Positions 1 through 13,104 of a stretch of 64,000 nt of DNA are shown piece after piece. Origin of the DNA: Adiantum capillus-veneris (lineage: Eukaryota > Streptophyta > Polypodiopsida > Polypodiales > Pteridaceae); assembly GCA_014529385.2 (NCBI GenBank), contig CM043968.1:23530513-23594512 (forward strand), read 5' to 3'. Each line of letters starts with the position of its first letter. Within the stretch, counting starts at the first letter, position 1. The translations under genes and the position numbers were made by a program. Below the pieces are notes generated by a model. That model was not told the DNA's origin. It was given only the letters and a program-made list of their open reading frames with translations, and did not search any database.

Positions 1-40
1 GCATACACATACGGTACGTTTAGAGGGGGGGGGGGGGAAG

Positions 41-90
41 AGAATACTATAGGGTACAGAGGTGCTATCCTCTTTTAGTCTATTAGTAAT

Positions 91-139
<49 letters not shown>

Positions 140-212
140 GGCGATGGAGGTGGGGGGGTAGACAATTTTATAGGGTACACGTGTGCTATCCTTTTTTAGT
201 GTATCAATAATT

Positions 213-274
<62 letters not shown>
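41..274. repeat. Tandem duplication with (CT)n tracts
   Basis: Two successive copies of a unit of about 120 bases, each with a G-rich stretch, a 'tatagggtaca ... gtgctatcc ... ttttagt' segment and a (CT)n run. The CT runs lie at 94-135 and 215-267; the second passes into a short TG run. Copies differ by several substitutions. A G13 run sits at 25-37. Apparent short proteins here are only translations of the dinucleotide runs. Confidence 0.8.
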
Positions 275-275
<1 letters not shown>

Positions 276-3200
276 AAGACAAGGGGAACTAGAACCTAGG
301 AGTCTATCACCCAACCACCCACTTATAGCATAGCCCCTGGCCCTTTGCCCTGGTTGGATTCCCTTTCCACACTGCCTAGCCCGGCCTTGCCTTTGTTTAG
401 TCTGGCCTTGCCGTTGTCTTGACATTACTCCCCCCTTAAAGAAGAGTTTTTGTCCTCGAAAACAAAAGTGGGGAACTTCTTCTTAAGAACACTAATGTTT
501 TCCCAATGGCATCCTTCATGGATCCAACTGTTTGGTTGATCGGAACATGGTTCATCAGGAGGTTCAATGAAACCAAGAGTAACATCTTGATTTTTCACAT
601 TGTTGTCCATTTGCAACCATCTTGAATTACCGATTCCTATCCAATCGTAGTGTGTAGACTCCATTTCGAACACGCACGAGTATGCAAACGAGTTATCACA
701 CAAAGATGTACCCTAAAGAGTACCTCTTTTCACTTTCCATGAAAGTAAATTGCTAACATGACTCATCAGCCTAGTTTAAGTCCTTGACTTGTTTTCAAGA
801 GAGAGTCTTTGACAGCTTTAATGGTACAATTGATTGCTTCAAGTTTTGGATCCCACTTCAATGCCTCTCTCTCTCTCTCTCTCTCTCAAATCATAGTGCT
901 CGAAAAAGGACATAGGTTTAGTGTGATTACACTTTTTACAAATTTTGAAAATTGCCTCTAATTTAATAATTTATAGGTGGGAAAACCTATGTAGCAAAAT
1001 TTAGTGTCTCTCTCTGGCCCAGTGGACAAGAGAGGTGAGAGGCCCAGTAGAGAAGTTGTTTTATATCTCTCATGCATTATCTCTCTAGGAAGAACAGTGC
1101 ATGGGTGCATATCCTCCCGTAGGTCAAGCTAAGAACTGGAAGGGCATGCCAATGGATGGGTGACAAATGAGCTATAACGGACAAAGTATCAAGGTGACTG
1201 GTGGATGATAGTAGGAAGTGCGTGCATGGGTGTGGGGCTGAGGGAGGAGGCAAGAGAGCCAGAAAGTGCAAAGCAATAGGTAGGGTGTGGGGCAGTAGGT
1301 AGGTTGATAGAGGCAAAGGGTTTTGCATTAGTTGAGCGAGTAAGTAAGTATAGAGAATAAATTAGTGTGAAGAAAGAAAAATTGTGCGATCTGTCATTAG
1401 AAGGGCTAGCCGTCCAATTCCCCTTCAAAAACAGAATTCAAAGTTTACAAAGCCTCAAGGGCTTTAGTGATGGACTTGGGGCCATGGTTTAAACTTTATA
1501 TTATTTGATAATTTTTATTTTCTTAGTATAATATTCATAAATAGTGAGTCATCAGTCGTGACCTTTGGGGTTTGTCCATGGGTGTGTGAATGCATACAAG
1601 CCCTGAAACTCTGAAACTCAAAAGATAATTTTCTTGATAGTGACGGGCACCTTTAGCCTTTCAAGTTTCACCTCCTCTCGAGTCTCAGCCTCTTCAAACT
1701 GCTACTGCAACGCCGTTGTCCAATTGCACTATAGAGTCTATGGGGCATCAACTGTTGAGTGTTGGTGTCGAGACTCAAGCTGTTGTCCATTCAACTCCGA
1801 CTTGTGTGCGCTCCAGCAATGTCCTACATGCCATGACAACGGCTTGCCTTGCCTACAAGTCTCGGCCTGCCTCACCTCCAACTTCCAAGTCTCGACCTGC
1901 TGGAACGTTCAAATTTCACTGGAGTTCACGTGTTGTAACCTTCGTTAATCCTTAGTGCTTTGCCCTTGTAGTCTCGACTCTCAACTTAGGTTATAGGTAT
2001 TGTCTCAATTTATTATCTGAATCTCAAATAGTCAAATGATCAAATCGTGAGTTCTCAACCTTTAAGTTCTTAGTTGAAAGTTTACATTCAAATTTAGGTT
2101 GTGTCTCTGGCATGTGCATTGGTTACAAAGTTTACATTTGAATTTCGGCTATGACAGCATTGCGTGCCGTGTAGGTTTGTTTTTTTGGCAAAACATTGAC
2201 TTGATAAATCTCGATTAAGGCTTAGAATTTAGGTACCCCACCAAAAACGTTTTTCCTAAACCGAAGAAAATAGGGCCAAACTCTAAACTTAAAAGTTAAA
2301 ACTATTCCAGTTTCGCTATATTTTGTTGGTTTTTTTTCAAGGCAAGCTTAGAATCTAGCTAGGATTTGCAATTTTAGCCGGTTAAAATACACTACACCTT
2401 GATTGTAGCGAGCATTGGTTCAGTGATAGTTTATAGAATGCATTATTTCAATTTTCAATGCCCATTAAAGAGTTCAAGTGCCCTAAAAAATATAGACTTT
2501 GTGTACAATGTATGTTGATTTTTTGTTAAATAATGACATCATCTACCTTAGTGAAAGATGCATAAACCTTAGCAAAAGATTCAATATTTATCTGGCTAAG
2601 TAAAGGACATGCACGATCCAAGGAGTTGCGCTGAAGAATATGTAAATTTAAGAGTTTAAGCTACATGGGTCTTAATTTTGCATCTATTTCTACTTGTTTA
2701 TAATTTGGTATAACCATCTCTCATGCAATTTCACAATTATTTTCAAGTAGATCGAGTTTAAAGTTTTATGCCTTACAATTGTGAGTGGTAATCATAAATT
2801 AATCAATAAAGAATGTGTATTAAGTCTCAAGCATAGTTAGTACCGTCATAGGAATTTTTTTGTAGACTTGATTCATTTATTTCTAAGTTTTTTTGAAGTA
2901 GCAATTACAATAGTCTCAATTTGCCACATGGTCATAAGGCTTGACTGGGTGTGTTATCTTGAGCTATCCATTCTTAGTAAGTAATAAATCATGTTTCCTT
3001 TTTCAATAAAAAGGGCTTGAATTTTAAGATTGTCACTTTCTTTTCTATGTAGCTAAAAATTCTATAGTCTCAATTTTTCAAGCGGTCATATGGTTTGATC
3101 GGGTGTGTTATGTTGAGCTATATAATCTCAAAAAGGGTAGCAGACATGTCTTGCACACCTTGAGTCTGTGTGTCACACATACATAGTGTCTTAATTTTTT

Positions 3201-3420
3201 AAATAGTTACAAATATAAAATTTGTCACATGGTCATATAGCTTGATCGGGTATGCCATCTTGAGAAATCAATCCTTGCCTCTAATTCTTCTAGCTTTCGA
3301 AGTGATATATAGTATGCCAACATGAAGCCTTGAAATGATAGTTTAAAATACACTTGAAAACATCTACATGTATGTAGATTGAGTTCTAATTTCTTTTTCT
3401 TTATAGGATAGCTATATATT
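275..3420. other. AT-rich DNA, no gene recognised
   Basis: I find no coherent protein and no recognisable mobile-element domain here. There is a short CT microsatellite at 865-887 and a purine-rich stretch at 1020-1330. Short open frames at 1634-1955 have no recognisable motif and contain an internal imperfect repeat (aagtctcg-cctgc), so I do not call them genes. Confidence 0.5.
2911..3275 (+). repeat. Three degenerate interspersed copies of a ~60-base motif
   Basis: Segments starting near 2911, 3065 and 3184-3221 share the order 'tagtctcaat', 'catggtcata', 'gcttgatcgggt', 'gccatcttgag' with many substitutions. They are separated by unrelated AT-rich sequence. Old, decayed tandem or interspersed repeat; origin unknown. 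Confidence 0.45.
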
Positions 3421-5895
3421 CACTATGGTAGAGGGTAAGAAGAAGGCATTTCTTCAGTCTCTAAGGTCAACTCTCTGTAATATAATTAGTGAATTACCAG
3501 AGAAGGAGGTAAAAAGTATCGTTCAAAATAATGCTTTGAAAAAGTAATTGTGAGCGCAATCTCCAAGGAAACCTTTGTTATAAGTAAAGAAAAAGCTCAC
3601 CGGCATGCTTATAGCATCATTGGTAACATGGAAAAGTGCACCTGTGATTTATATGAATCTCTTCCCTAAGGTTTCCAACTGATAAAGCTAAAGGTGTGTG
3701 ATTTTTCTTGGCGTGCGAAAAGAGAGAAGAGTAAACACGCCAAAGATATAGATACACAAAATGTGTTATGTAAAAAGCTACTAAGGGAGCAAGTCAACCA
3801 TGCCCAAGAGAAGATGGAGTCGGAGATAGAATTTCATGGACATCCGAGTGGGAACCCTTTGCAAAGGTCTGTAAGAAACTTGGAGTGTACCTTAACGCTT
3901 GCCATAACACATGATGCCATCAATTATTTACAGATCTTTGATGTAGGGTCCTTTGGCACATGCTTCCAAGTATGAATGGATGGTATTGTGTATCTTCCAA
4001 GCGAAAATACTTATGAAGCAAGGAATGCTTGGACATAAATTGAAGTCCTTCAAGTACGAGGTCGGTTTTGATCTTTGACATAGGGGAATTGTGTGTAGTG
4101 TTGCACATACGTGCTATGAGCCTTTGATAGCCATTTTTCCATACTTCAATGGAGGAAGCATTATGGGGGATCAATTTTCCATTTCTTGAAAGGGTTGGCC
4201 GTTAACTACCAATAAAGATAATGAAGGTAGTGTCCTGGGACCACATGATTCTGATTTCATCCACATTGGAAAGAAGATGATTAATCCTCTTGACAATTCT
4301 GCTAGAAGACTTGTCCTTGGTAAGGGCATTGTAACCTTGAATCATATCAATGCTTTTGTATATGATCGTTTCAAGGTAGATGAGCATGGATTACAAGAAG
4401 GAGATGTGGAGAAGAAGGATAGATAGAATTGGAGATCAACACAAAAAATAGTTGGAAGGAAGATGCACGCTTGTTCAAAAGTTATGCATATTGGAGGTGG
4501 ATTCCAACATGAAATAACACTGGGAATGGAGATGTATCTATCAATAGTATGAGCATATATTGACATATTTTTGTCTCCAACTCTCTCTTTGTATGAGAGA
4601 GTGAAACTTGTTGACAAGGTTTCTTTCTTTTTCAAGTACTCCAAGTGGTAGTATCAAGGTAAATTTCTTTCATACATTACTTGGAATGTTTGTAGCTAGG
4701 TCTATGTGAACCACAAATTAATTTTTAGTTTGATGTGTTGTCCCTTCAAGATCTGGTGTATGTGGATCATGAAGCAAACCACACACTCCAAAGGAGAAAT
4801 TCATTAGCAAAGAGACATTTTTAGATATCCAATTATCTTGCCACTTCATCATTCTTTTTATCTAAGTATTTAGAGAGACAAGTTTTCTCATCTAAAAGTT
4901 CTGCTCTCTTCAACGGGGTCAGACACTTGTGAGAATTTCTTCAGTAAAGTTGGGGGTATAACTAGGAATGAAAGGTGTTACAATAGGCTTGATCTACCAA
5001 GTAGTGCAGGGACATTGAATAGAATTGTTGAGATGCAATCTTGCTCAACTCTTGTTTTTCTAGTAGCTTACTCCAAGCAAGAATGCATAATATGGGCTAC
5101 TATGAATCATAGGCATGGTGTGTCCATGGATGATCTTGGTGACTATACGTCCGTATTTATAGATGAGTGTAAAATACATGCATTAAAAGTAGGTTTATCT
5201 AAAGCAATGAGTGTTTGTGAAAAGTTAGGTATGAAAGATGATTCTTGGCGCCATGCTTTATAGATGGATAAAGATCTTTTGGATCTCTTTACTCAAAATA
5301 CAGAGGATGAGTTTACAAGTGAGGAAGATATTGATGAAATTCCTCTAGATGTCTAAACATTTAAGTGAAGAGAGAATAATTGAGGGCGATGAGGTAATTG
5401 TGACTGAGTGGTGTGAGTTTCAAACAAGAAATTGTCTTGTAATAGGCTCTGATTGTGATGTTCTATTTGAAAGCTCATCTTTTAAGGAGAACTCAAGGTG
5501 CAAGAGGAAAGGAAATCTAGGCAGCACTAACAGAGGTGTGACTAAAGGAACTTGGTACTTAGGAAGAATTGTATGGGAATAAAGTTGGGGATCTCTAGGA
5601 AGGATACAAGAGGACCTATCGATCTTCTTGATCCTCCTCCTAATGTAGAGATACATCTAGCATGGTACCAAAAGGAAAAGGTAACACGATACCCCCACGA
5701 TACTACACATACGATCTTGTGGACAACCAATGTGTACCACTAGAATCCATAATCTCCCTTGAATATTTAGCATACGATTTGGAGACCACAAAACATCAAC
5801 TTCATGTTGACAACTATAAAGTCTTTAATGACTATGTGAAAGGTAACCCTAATTATGTCATACGCTGCTTGGTCAATTTGAAAGGTCGATTATAA
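3421..5895 (+). pseudogene. Decayed coding region, family not identified
   Basis: On the plus strand, protein-like segments follow one another in changing frames, separated by stops and frameshifts. An early segment (about 3424-3545) reads ISELPEKEVKSIVQNNAL. 3694-3975 is a 93-residue open stretch rich in Lys and Glu. About 4230-4410 includes IVTLNHINAFVYDRFKVDE. About 4910-5260 reads DTCENFFSKVGGITRNER and then an 82-residue open stretch ending at a TAG at 5261-5263, beyond which the same frame continues with MDKDLLDLFTQN and an acidic run. Further open stretches lie at 5349-5582 and 5662-5895. The consistent strand and order, with hydrophilic gene-like composition, suggest one ancient gene or DNA-transposon ORF. 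I do not recognise a named family; the CENFFSKVGG block resembles segments I associate with uncharacterised non-flowering-plant proteins, but that is recollection only. Confidence 0.45.
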
Positions 5896-6653
5896 TGTTT
5901 TTATCTTTATGACATAAAAATGAAGTAAGTTATCAATCTAAATAACTATCAAAGATAGATTAAACTATTCTATCTAGGGATGATTTTTTTGGCAATTCTC
6001 ATATAAATTGTTGTATCTTGCGGGTTGACAAACTTTCTATTAACATTGGAAAGACTCCCTTTTGAATTTGTGTGATCTAAATTGATTTTTGAAAATTGTA
6101 CTATGAAGTTCACAACTCATTTAGTATGTAACTTTCACATGTATGGTTCTCCTAAGGTTATTGTTCAGCTGTAACTTGAGATTTGAAGTGGTTATAAGTT
6201 ATTTTTGTTTATTTCTTCATTTTAAATCAAATAAATTTCAATTTTGCAAAGTATTTGAGTCCAAAGATATTGGGTATACTCTTTGATTACAAAGCCTTAA
6301 ATCCCATGTAGGAATACTAAAAGTAGGTGGCACATGTAAATTTGCGAATTTGGTTTCTTTATAGGGGAAACTCTAGTAAAAAAAATCATGGAGTTCTTGG
6401 AATTTTCTTTAAGCTATTGAATTAATTTTACATATAAGGTAGGGAGTCATGTTAATACTACAAAGACCGTATGGAGGGGGTTATATTAGTGCTTCAATCT
6501 TCGTAGATAGGGGACTGGGCCCGTATATAGGGGAGGTTTTCCTAATGGAATGCACGTAGGTGGCATCTCCTTCCCAATATTAGTGAATCCCCTATGATGA
6601 GGAGAAACCACAGTAGGGAGCATGAGACATTATCTTCGCTACATGTGCTCTCA
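5896..6653 (+). other. AT-rich DNA ending in a probable gypsy 5' LTR end
   Basis: No coding content. The 3' end looks like an LTR end: a TATA-like 'gtatataggg' near 6521, and a terminal CA at 6652-6653 four bases before a primer-binding-site-like sequence that precedes a gag fragment. The LTR start could not be located, so only the right boundary is argued for. Confidence 0.35.
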
Positions 6654-6657
6654 CTTT

Positions 6658-6675
6658 TGGCATGCTCGGTGGGAC
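6658..6675 (+). other. Possible primer-binding site of a gypsy element
   Basis: The sequence tggcatgctcggtgggac lies just after a CA-ending candidate LTR and about 360 bases before a gag fragment on the same strand. It has the TGG start expected of a sequence complementary to a tRNA 3' CCA end. Which tRNA is not determined. Confidence 0.4.
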
Positions 6676-7013
6676 CTCAACCTAAGTCTCACTTAGTTGC
6701 CCCTACAGGTCAAGGAGCTAGTTGGTTTTAAGCTCTCTCCTATGTTTCTGCTAGTCTCAACTACTCTGGTCCAGCTTGGTCTTGTCCAAATTCCCCTTTA
6801 CCAGCTTGGTCTAGTCCACGCTAGTCTAGGCTAGTTGGTCTAGTTTCTCGTCGTGGTCTAGTCACTGGTCCTGGTCTAGTCTCTCGTCTGGTCTAGTAGT
6901 CTCTCACCCTAGTCTAGTGGAGTCTACCCCTACCTTCCTCCCTAGCTACCTCCACTCCCTCAACCAGTTCTTCCCCTCCTAGGTCACCTTTCCTAGTACA
7001 GTTCTCACCCACG

Positions 7014-7276
7014 ATGTTACAGAAACCTCTTGAGCAACAATCTCAGGAGCAGATAGCCATAGAGGAGCTAACCAACATCAAGTTCTCGACTTTCAAAGGT
7101 CTCTCCATAAAGGATGTAGACGACCATGCTATGAGATTTGTATCTCTTTGTAGGGGTCGTGGTCTCAACAGAGAAGATGCCTATCTGGTACTCTTCCCAT
7201 CAACCTTGTATGGCTTATCAGATAAATGGTACAATCAATTTGCATAGAGCCACTTTACGACTTGGGCCACATTTCA
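7014..7276 (+). pseudogene. Ty3/gypsy gag fragment, cut by a copia LTR
   Basis: Open from 7014 to a TAG at 7245-7247, then readable in frame as SHFTTWATF up to 7276. The residues FSTFKGLSIKDVDDHAMRF followed by LSDKWYNQFA are typical of the retrotransposon gag (capsid) domain, in which a conserved W lies in an 'A..WY..L' context. Capsid would package the element RNA. The reading stops abruptly where a copia LTR begins at 7277, so the gag was truncated by that insertion or by a linked deletion. Between the possible primer-binding site and the gag lies a leader rich in degenerate ctagtct/ggtctagt repeats (about 6740-6930). Confidence 0.65.
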
Positions 7277-7463
7277 TGTAGGAACGCCATGCGGTGAGTG
7301 CAAGAGAGGGAAGGAGAGAGGGGATAAAGAGCTTACACAGCACTTGGGTTAGTGAAGTAGGAAAGTGAGATTTAGAGTCAACTCTCACTTTCTCTCCCTA
7401 TATTCATTAGAGAGTAAGTGAATAGGGGGTGGTTCCCATGGCCACCTGACCTACACCCCAACA
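7277..7463 (-). repeat. 3' LTR of a truncated Ty1/copia element
   Basis: A 187-base segment with TG and CA ends on both strands: on the minus strand it starts TGTTGGGGTG and ends TCCTACA. It is preceded on the minus strand by a polypurine tract, TCAAGTGGGAGGT (7464-7476), nearly the same tract as in the intact copia element at 28711-34236. Copia RNase H coding lies just upstream on the minus strand. No 5' partner LTR is seen in the window. Confidence 0.7.
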
Positions 7464-7594
7464 ACCTCCCACTTGAAGGTCAGGGTGGCGAATAGTCGCG
7501 TTAGTATAGTTAGTCTATACAAAGTTGATGAAGCATTGTTTAGGCTTCATCCTACACCCATAAGCTCTATGCAGTGTGTAAAATGCTCTAAGGC

Positions 7595-8440
7595 TTAGCT
7601 CTTCATTAGAGCATCTACGGGGTTGTTGTCAATGTGAACCTTGACAAGCTCAATGCGCTTGCTAGCCAATACATCTTGTATGACATGGTATCTGATCTCT
7701 ATGTGTTTGTACTTTGAATGCAACACCGGATTCTTTGCCAAAGCAATGGCACTCTGACTATCACAATGCAGTACTAGAACCTCGTGAATTCCCAAATCTC
7801 CCACTAGATGAACTAACCATATGGCTTCCTTGCTAGCGTCAGACGCAGCAACATACTTTGCATCAGTGGTAGATGAAGACGTGAAGTCTTGGAGACACGA
7901 TCCCCAAGAGATAGTCGCTCCAACAAACATGAACACATAGCCATATGTGGATCTTCTATTATCCACACAACCAACATAATCTGCATCCGTGTAACGCACA
8001 ATAGATCATTGTTGTTCTCGAAGCATAAACACTTGATAGTTGTACCCTTCAGGTATCTGAGGATTTACTTCACTGCTTCCCATTGCTTCTTGCCAGAGTT
8101 TGACATGTACCTACTAACTACTCCCACTACATGTGCAATGTATGGTCTTGTGCTACAATAGCGTACATCAAACTGCCAACTGTTGAAGAATATGGCACAT
8201 TTGCCATTTCCTCTTTCTCAACATCTATCTTGAGAGAATCTTTCTTGCTGATTTTTAAGTATGCTTGGATTGGGGTACTCAATGACTTCCCCCTTGCATA
8301 CTAAAATGTTGCAAGACCTTGTGGATGTACTTTTCTTGAGACAATTCAAGAATTCCACGTTTCCTATCTCTCTTTATGTGCATACCAAGAAAGTGATTGG
8401 CATTTCTCAAGTCTTTCATGGATAACCCTCATTCTATGCA
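7595..8440 (-). pseudogene. Ty1/copia RT C-terminus and RNase H remnant
   Basis: The uninterrupted part (7595-7999, 134 residues) is a copia RNase H: YTDADYVGCVDNRRSTYGY, ISWGS, TTDAKYVAA, HCDSQSAIALAKNP, HIEIRYHVIQD and HIDNNPVDALMKS appear in the usual order. The catalytic Asp in YTDAD and the Asp in CDSQSA are kept; the usual TTEAEY is TTDAKY. Upstream (8000-8440) the end of the reverse transcriptase is readable through stops, for example HFLGMHIKRDRKRGILELS and the QEKYIHKVLQHF stretch. The element is close in type to the intact copia element in this window. The 5' part (gag, protease, integrase) is missing. Confidence 0.85.
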
Positions 8441-10264
8441 AGCAAAGCATCTAAAGTGAGATCCAAAATGAGAAAGGGAACATGTGAGTGATATGCTATC
8501 ATCTCTGCATGACATAACATTCATCACTGGAGGAGGAGAATCCTCTACTGCAATGGTAGGTGGGAGACACATTTGGGGCATTGGAAATATGCGGATATAA
8601 GCTCACATTTTACATTTGACAACATCAAATTGTGATGTATCCATGCCAATACTAGCAAGGGACTTTGGTATCCGCTCAAAATATTGAGCTTGTCACTTTA
8701 TTTTCTTGATTTACATGCATGGCATGCTAGTAATGTGGAATTAATTCTACTCCATCATTGTTTATGCTTCCACTATGACACCAGCTACTTTGTCGAGGAC
8801 TTAATTATTGTCAAGGTCTTCTAAGCATGGTGGATTCAACTTGACATGGTCTCCATATGCAATGGAATTGCACAATTCTTTAATACAAGGTAAGACCTTG
8901 CGTGTGTTCAATGGGTTTTATTGGTGATTCTCTTATTGATGTTGTTGCAATAGTTACCCATAGTTGCAATATTCTCCTTCTTAACAATGAGGCTGGTATA
9001 TTTGCTTGTGTTTGTTGCATATGACTTTAGTAGCGGGCACTCTCTATCATTGGTTATATGCATAAGGTGCATGCACTATAGATGATGATTTCCATCCATA
9101 GAAAGTAGGCATGGCCTCCCTATCAAGCAACTAAATCATGGGATATCATGAATCTACAAAGAGAGCCTCAAGGCCAGTAATCTCCTATTAAAGAAAACAA
9201 AGAATATATAGTATGACTAACTTCTTTTTGGTTTGGGTGATTTTTCTCTTCTTTTCATGGGGAGATACGATTGTTTTATGATCTAGTTGTTGTGAATATG
9301 ATTCCAAATTGAGAGGATATGTTATTTACTCTATAGCACTGATTGTGTCTATATGAGTTTTTTTTATAAAGGGGTATGACCCAGCTAATGATAAATCACT
9401 CCATAATTGTTGATGTTCATTGATTGGTCTCTTCACACTTGTACTTTCAAGGAAAGAAGTTCTCAATTCAAGGGGTAGGGCTAAGTTCACTTTAGCAAGC
9501 TACTAAGTTCCCTATTGGTAGCACAGTGGCTTGTGGTGGTCTTAGCTACATTCTTTGCAAAATCTGACCAAGGAGTTCAGATTGCCAAGGCAACACAAAA
9601 GTTGTGTACAGGGTACCATTTCTGCAATCTGTTACTTTCTCTCTTAATTGTTTATTCTAATACAATCAAGGGTTCACTCCTTATTCAAACAATTATAGTC
9701 CAACATGGTAGGATTTTTTTTGGAACATATTGTTAGTCACAAGGTGTGAAACATGGTCTAGGAACTATGATGCAATTTGGTTTAGCTAGTGTGGAGCAAG
9801 GTTCATGAGGGTCCCTCTCACTCATGTTGCTGAGTGTTTATAGCTACCTCCATACACAAGTTCATCTTTTACTTGACGAATGCCATTTTTTAATAACATC
9901 ATCATATGAGACATATTGCACATGTGGAGAATATGAGTCTCTGGACGAACATTGGTTCCTATTTCTCTAATTATGTGTCACGATAGAGTCCCTAGGTGTT
10001 AGTCAAATCCATTTAATAGACCATTTTGAACACGTTGTAATCAGAACAATTTCAATGGCAAAAAATTATCAGATACCTAATAAGACTTGTTAAGAGTACA
10101 AGTACTAGAGGTCAGGACCACCGGGTTATTATCTTGTCTTTATTGGTCAATGCCTATATTCATGGGTGTCACGTAAGTGCACCCCCATGTCTACATGACA
10201 ATGCATGTAGTGGGAAAAACCCCTATGCCTTCTGGTTTATTTCTAAGATGTGACCTCTTTTGTA
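8441..10264. other. No recognisable feature
   Basis: AT-rich sequence without coherent coding or obvious repeat structure. A short open stretch at 9515-9736 on the plus strand has no recognisable motif. The left edge may include an undetected copia remnant. Confidence 0.4.
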
Positions 10265-11607
10265 AGCTTGGACTACTTAATCTATAGTATTTGGGCCCTA
10301 GGTCCATAGGGTTCCCTCTAATCAAATCAATTTTCATATGTTCATGGTGCTCATTTGGGTTCTCTTGAGTGGCCTAAAAACCCTTCATAGATTCCACATT
10401 GGCATCCTATGGACCTAGGGCCACAGGGTGCACTCTAATCTAATGAACCCCATTGCCTTCAAGTTTCTTTCTAAGATGTGTCCTCATTCGTAAGCCTAGA
10501 CATACTAATCTATAGTCACTGGGTCCTGAGTCCATAGAGTGCCCTCTAATCTAATTAGACTTCCTAAGGCCACATGGTGCTCTTTTTTATGGTGGCTAAT
10601 AACCCTATGGCCTTAAGGCCATAGGATGCTCTTTATGTTAGCAAGAAACCCTATGGACCTAAGGCCATAGGATTCTCTTTGTGATGGCTAGAAGCCCTAG
10701 CCATCACATAGAGCATCTGCGTACTTAGGGCCGTTTCTAACCATCACAAAGAGATTTACATAGCCCTAAGGCCACGGGGTGCTACTTTTGCTAGATAGAA
10801 ACACTATGGACACACGGTGGTCTTTTTGCTAGCTAGAACCCCTATGGTCCTAAGGTCATAGGGTTCTCTTTGTTGGCTAAAAACCCTATGACCCTAAGGT
10901 CACAGGGTTCCCTAAGGCCATAGGGTGATCTTTTTTATGGTTAGAAATTGTTGTGCCCTAAAGCCATAGGGTGCTCTTTGTGATGGCTAGTAACCCTATG
11001 GCCCTAAGGCCACATAGAGCTCTTTGTTTAAGCTAAAAGCCCTATGGCCCTAATGCCACATGGTGCTCTTTGTGATGGCTAGAAACTCTATGGCCCTAAG
11101 GCCACATGGTTCTCTTTGTGTAAGTTAGAAACCATGTCCCAAAGGCCACACGGTGCACTTTGTGATGGCTAGAAACCCTATGGACCTAAGGCCACATGGT
11201 GCTCTTTTTGTTAGCTAGAAACACTATGGCCATAAGGCCACAATGTGCTCTTTGTGTTAGCTAGAAACCCTATAGTCCTAACACCACCACATGGTGATTT
11301 TTTTAATAGCTAAAAACCCTCTGGTCCTAAGGCCATAGGGTGCTCTTTGTGATGGCTAGAGACCCTATGGCCCTAAGACCACATGTCCTCTTTGTGATGG
11401 CTAAGGCCATAGGGTTTCTAGCTTGCACAAAGAGCTCCCTATGGCCCTAAGGCCATAGGGTTACTAGCCATCTCAAAGAGCACCGTGTGGCCTTAGATCC
11501 ATAGGATTTCTAGCGATCACAAAGAACACTATATGGTGCTAGAAACTCTATGGCCCTAAGGCCATAGGGTGCTCTTTGTCATAGCTAATAACCCTTTGTC
11601 CCTAAGT

Positions 11608-11733
11608 CCACAAGAGCACAAAGAGGTTACTAAACACCACAAAGAGCACCCTATGGCCTAAATGCCAAAGGATTCCCTAACGACATAGGGTACTCTTTGT
11701 GGTCGTTATAGTAACCTCTTTATGTTATTGTGG
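11608..11733. repeat. Long hairpin in array A (copy 1)
   Basis: Left arm starts ccacaagagcacaaagaggt and the right arm ends in its imperfect complement; the centre contains tgccaaaggattccct. This is the most diverged copy. Confidence 0.7.
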
Positions 11734-12977
11734 CCTTAGAGCCATATGTTTTCTAGCCATCACAAAGAGAACCCTATGGACCTAAGGCCATAAGGTGCTC
11801 TTTGTGACTTTTAGAAACCGTATGGCCCTAAGCCCACAAATGCTCTTTGTGATGGCTAGTAATCCTATGGCCCTAAGGCCATAGGGCCATAGAGAGTTCT
11901 TTGTGTAAGCTAGAAACCCTATGGACTGTCCATAGGGATCTCTTTGTGTAAGCTAAAAACCCTATGGACCACATGGTTCTCTTTTTGTTAGATACAAACA
12001 CTATGGATTAAGGTCACATGGTGGTCTATTTGTTAGCTAGAAATCCTATGGCCCTAAGGCCACATGGTGCTCTTTTTGTTAGCTAGAAACTCAATGACCC
12101 TAAGGCCATAGGGTTATCTTTGTGTAAGTTAGAAACCCTATGTCCCGAAGGCCACATGGTGCACCTTGTGATGGCTATAAACCCTATGGCCCTAAGGCCA
12201 CATGGTGCTCTTTCTATTAGCTAGAAACCCTATGTCCCTAACACTACATGGCAAGTTTTTTTATACCAAAAAACTCTCTGGTCCTAAGGCCACATGGTGC
12301 TCTTTGTGATGGCTAGAGACCCTATGGCCTTAAGGCTACATAGAGCTCTTTGTTTAAGCTAGAAGCCCTATGGCCCTAATGCCACATGGTGCTCTTTGTG
12401 ATGGCTAGAAACTCTATGGCCCTTAGGCCACAGGGTTCTCTTTGTGTATGTTAGAAACGCTATGTCCCAAAGGCCACATGGTGCACTTTGTGATGGCTAG
12501 AAACCCTATGGCCCTAAGGCCACATGGTGCTCTTTTTGCTAGCTAGAAACACTATGTCCATAAGGCCACAAGGTGCTCTTTGTGTTAGCTAGAAACCCTA
12601 TGGTCCTAACACCACCAGAGGTGATTTTTAAAGCTAAAAACCCTCTGGTCCTAAGGCCATAGGGTACTCTTTGTGTAAGCTAGAAACCCTATGTCCCTAA
12701 GGCCATAGGGTGCTCTTTGTGATGGTTAGAGACCCTATGGCCCTAAGGCCAAAGGCTCCTCTTTGTGATGGCTAAGTCCATAGGGTTTTTAGCTTACACA
12801 AAGAGCTCCCTATGGCCTTAGGCCCATAGGGTTACTAGCAATCACAAAGATCACTGTGTGGCCTTAGATCATAGGATTTCTAGTGATCACAAAGAACACC
12901 ATATGTCCCTAGAAACCTTATGGCCCTAATGCCATAGGATTCTCTTTGTGATAGCTAATAACACTATGTCCCTAAGT

Positions 12978-13104
12978 CCACAAGAGAAAAAAGAGGTTAC
13001 TAACCACCACAAAGAGCACCCTATGGCCTTAACGCCAAAGGATGCCCTAAGTCCATAGGGTGTTTTGTGTGGTCGTTATTACTAACCTTTTCGTGCTATT
13101 GTGG
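12978..13104. repeat. Long hairpin in array A (copy 2)
   Basis: Same foldback structure as the other copies. The right arm is of the 'ggtcgttattactaacc' subtype, shared with the copies at 15713 and 18713. Confidence 0.75.

Noticed and set aside
1077-1428. Minus-strand open frames of about 80 codons at 1077-1428
   Set aside because: Low-complexity Leu/Pro/Ser/His translations of a purine-rich stretch, with no motif or partner segments.
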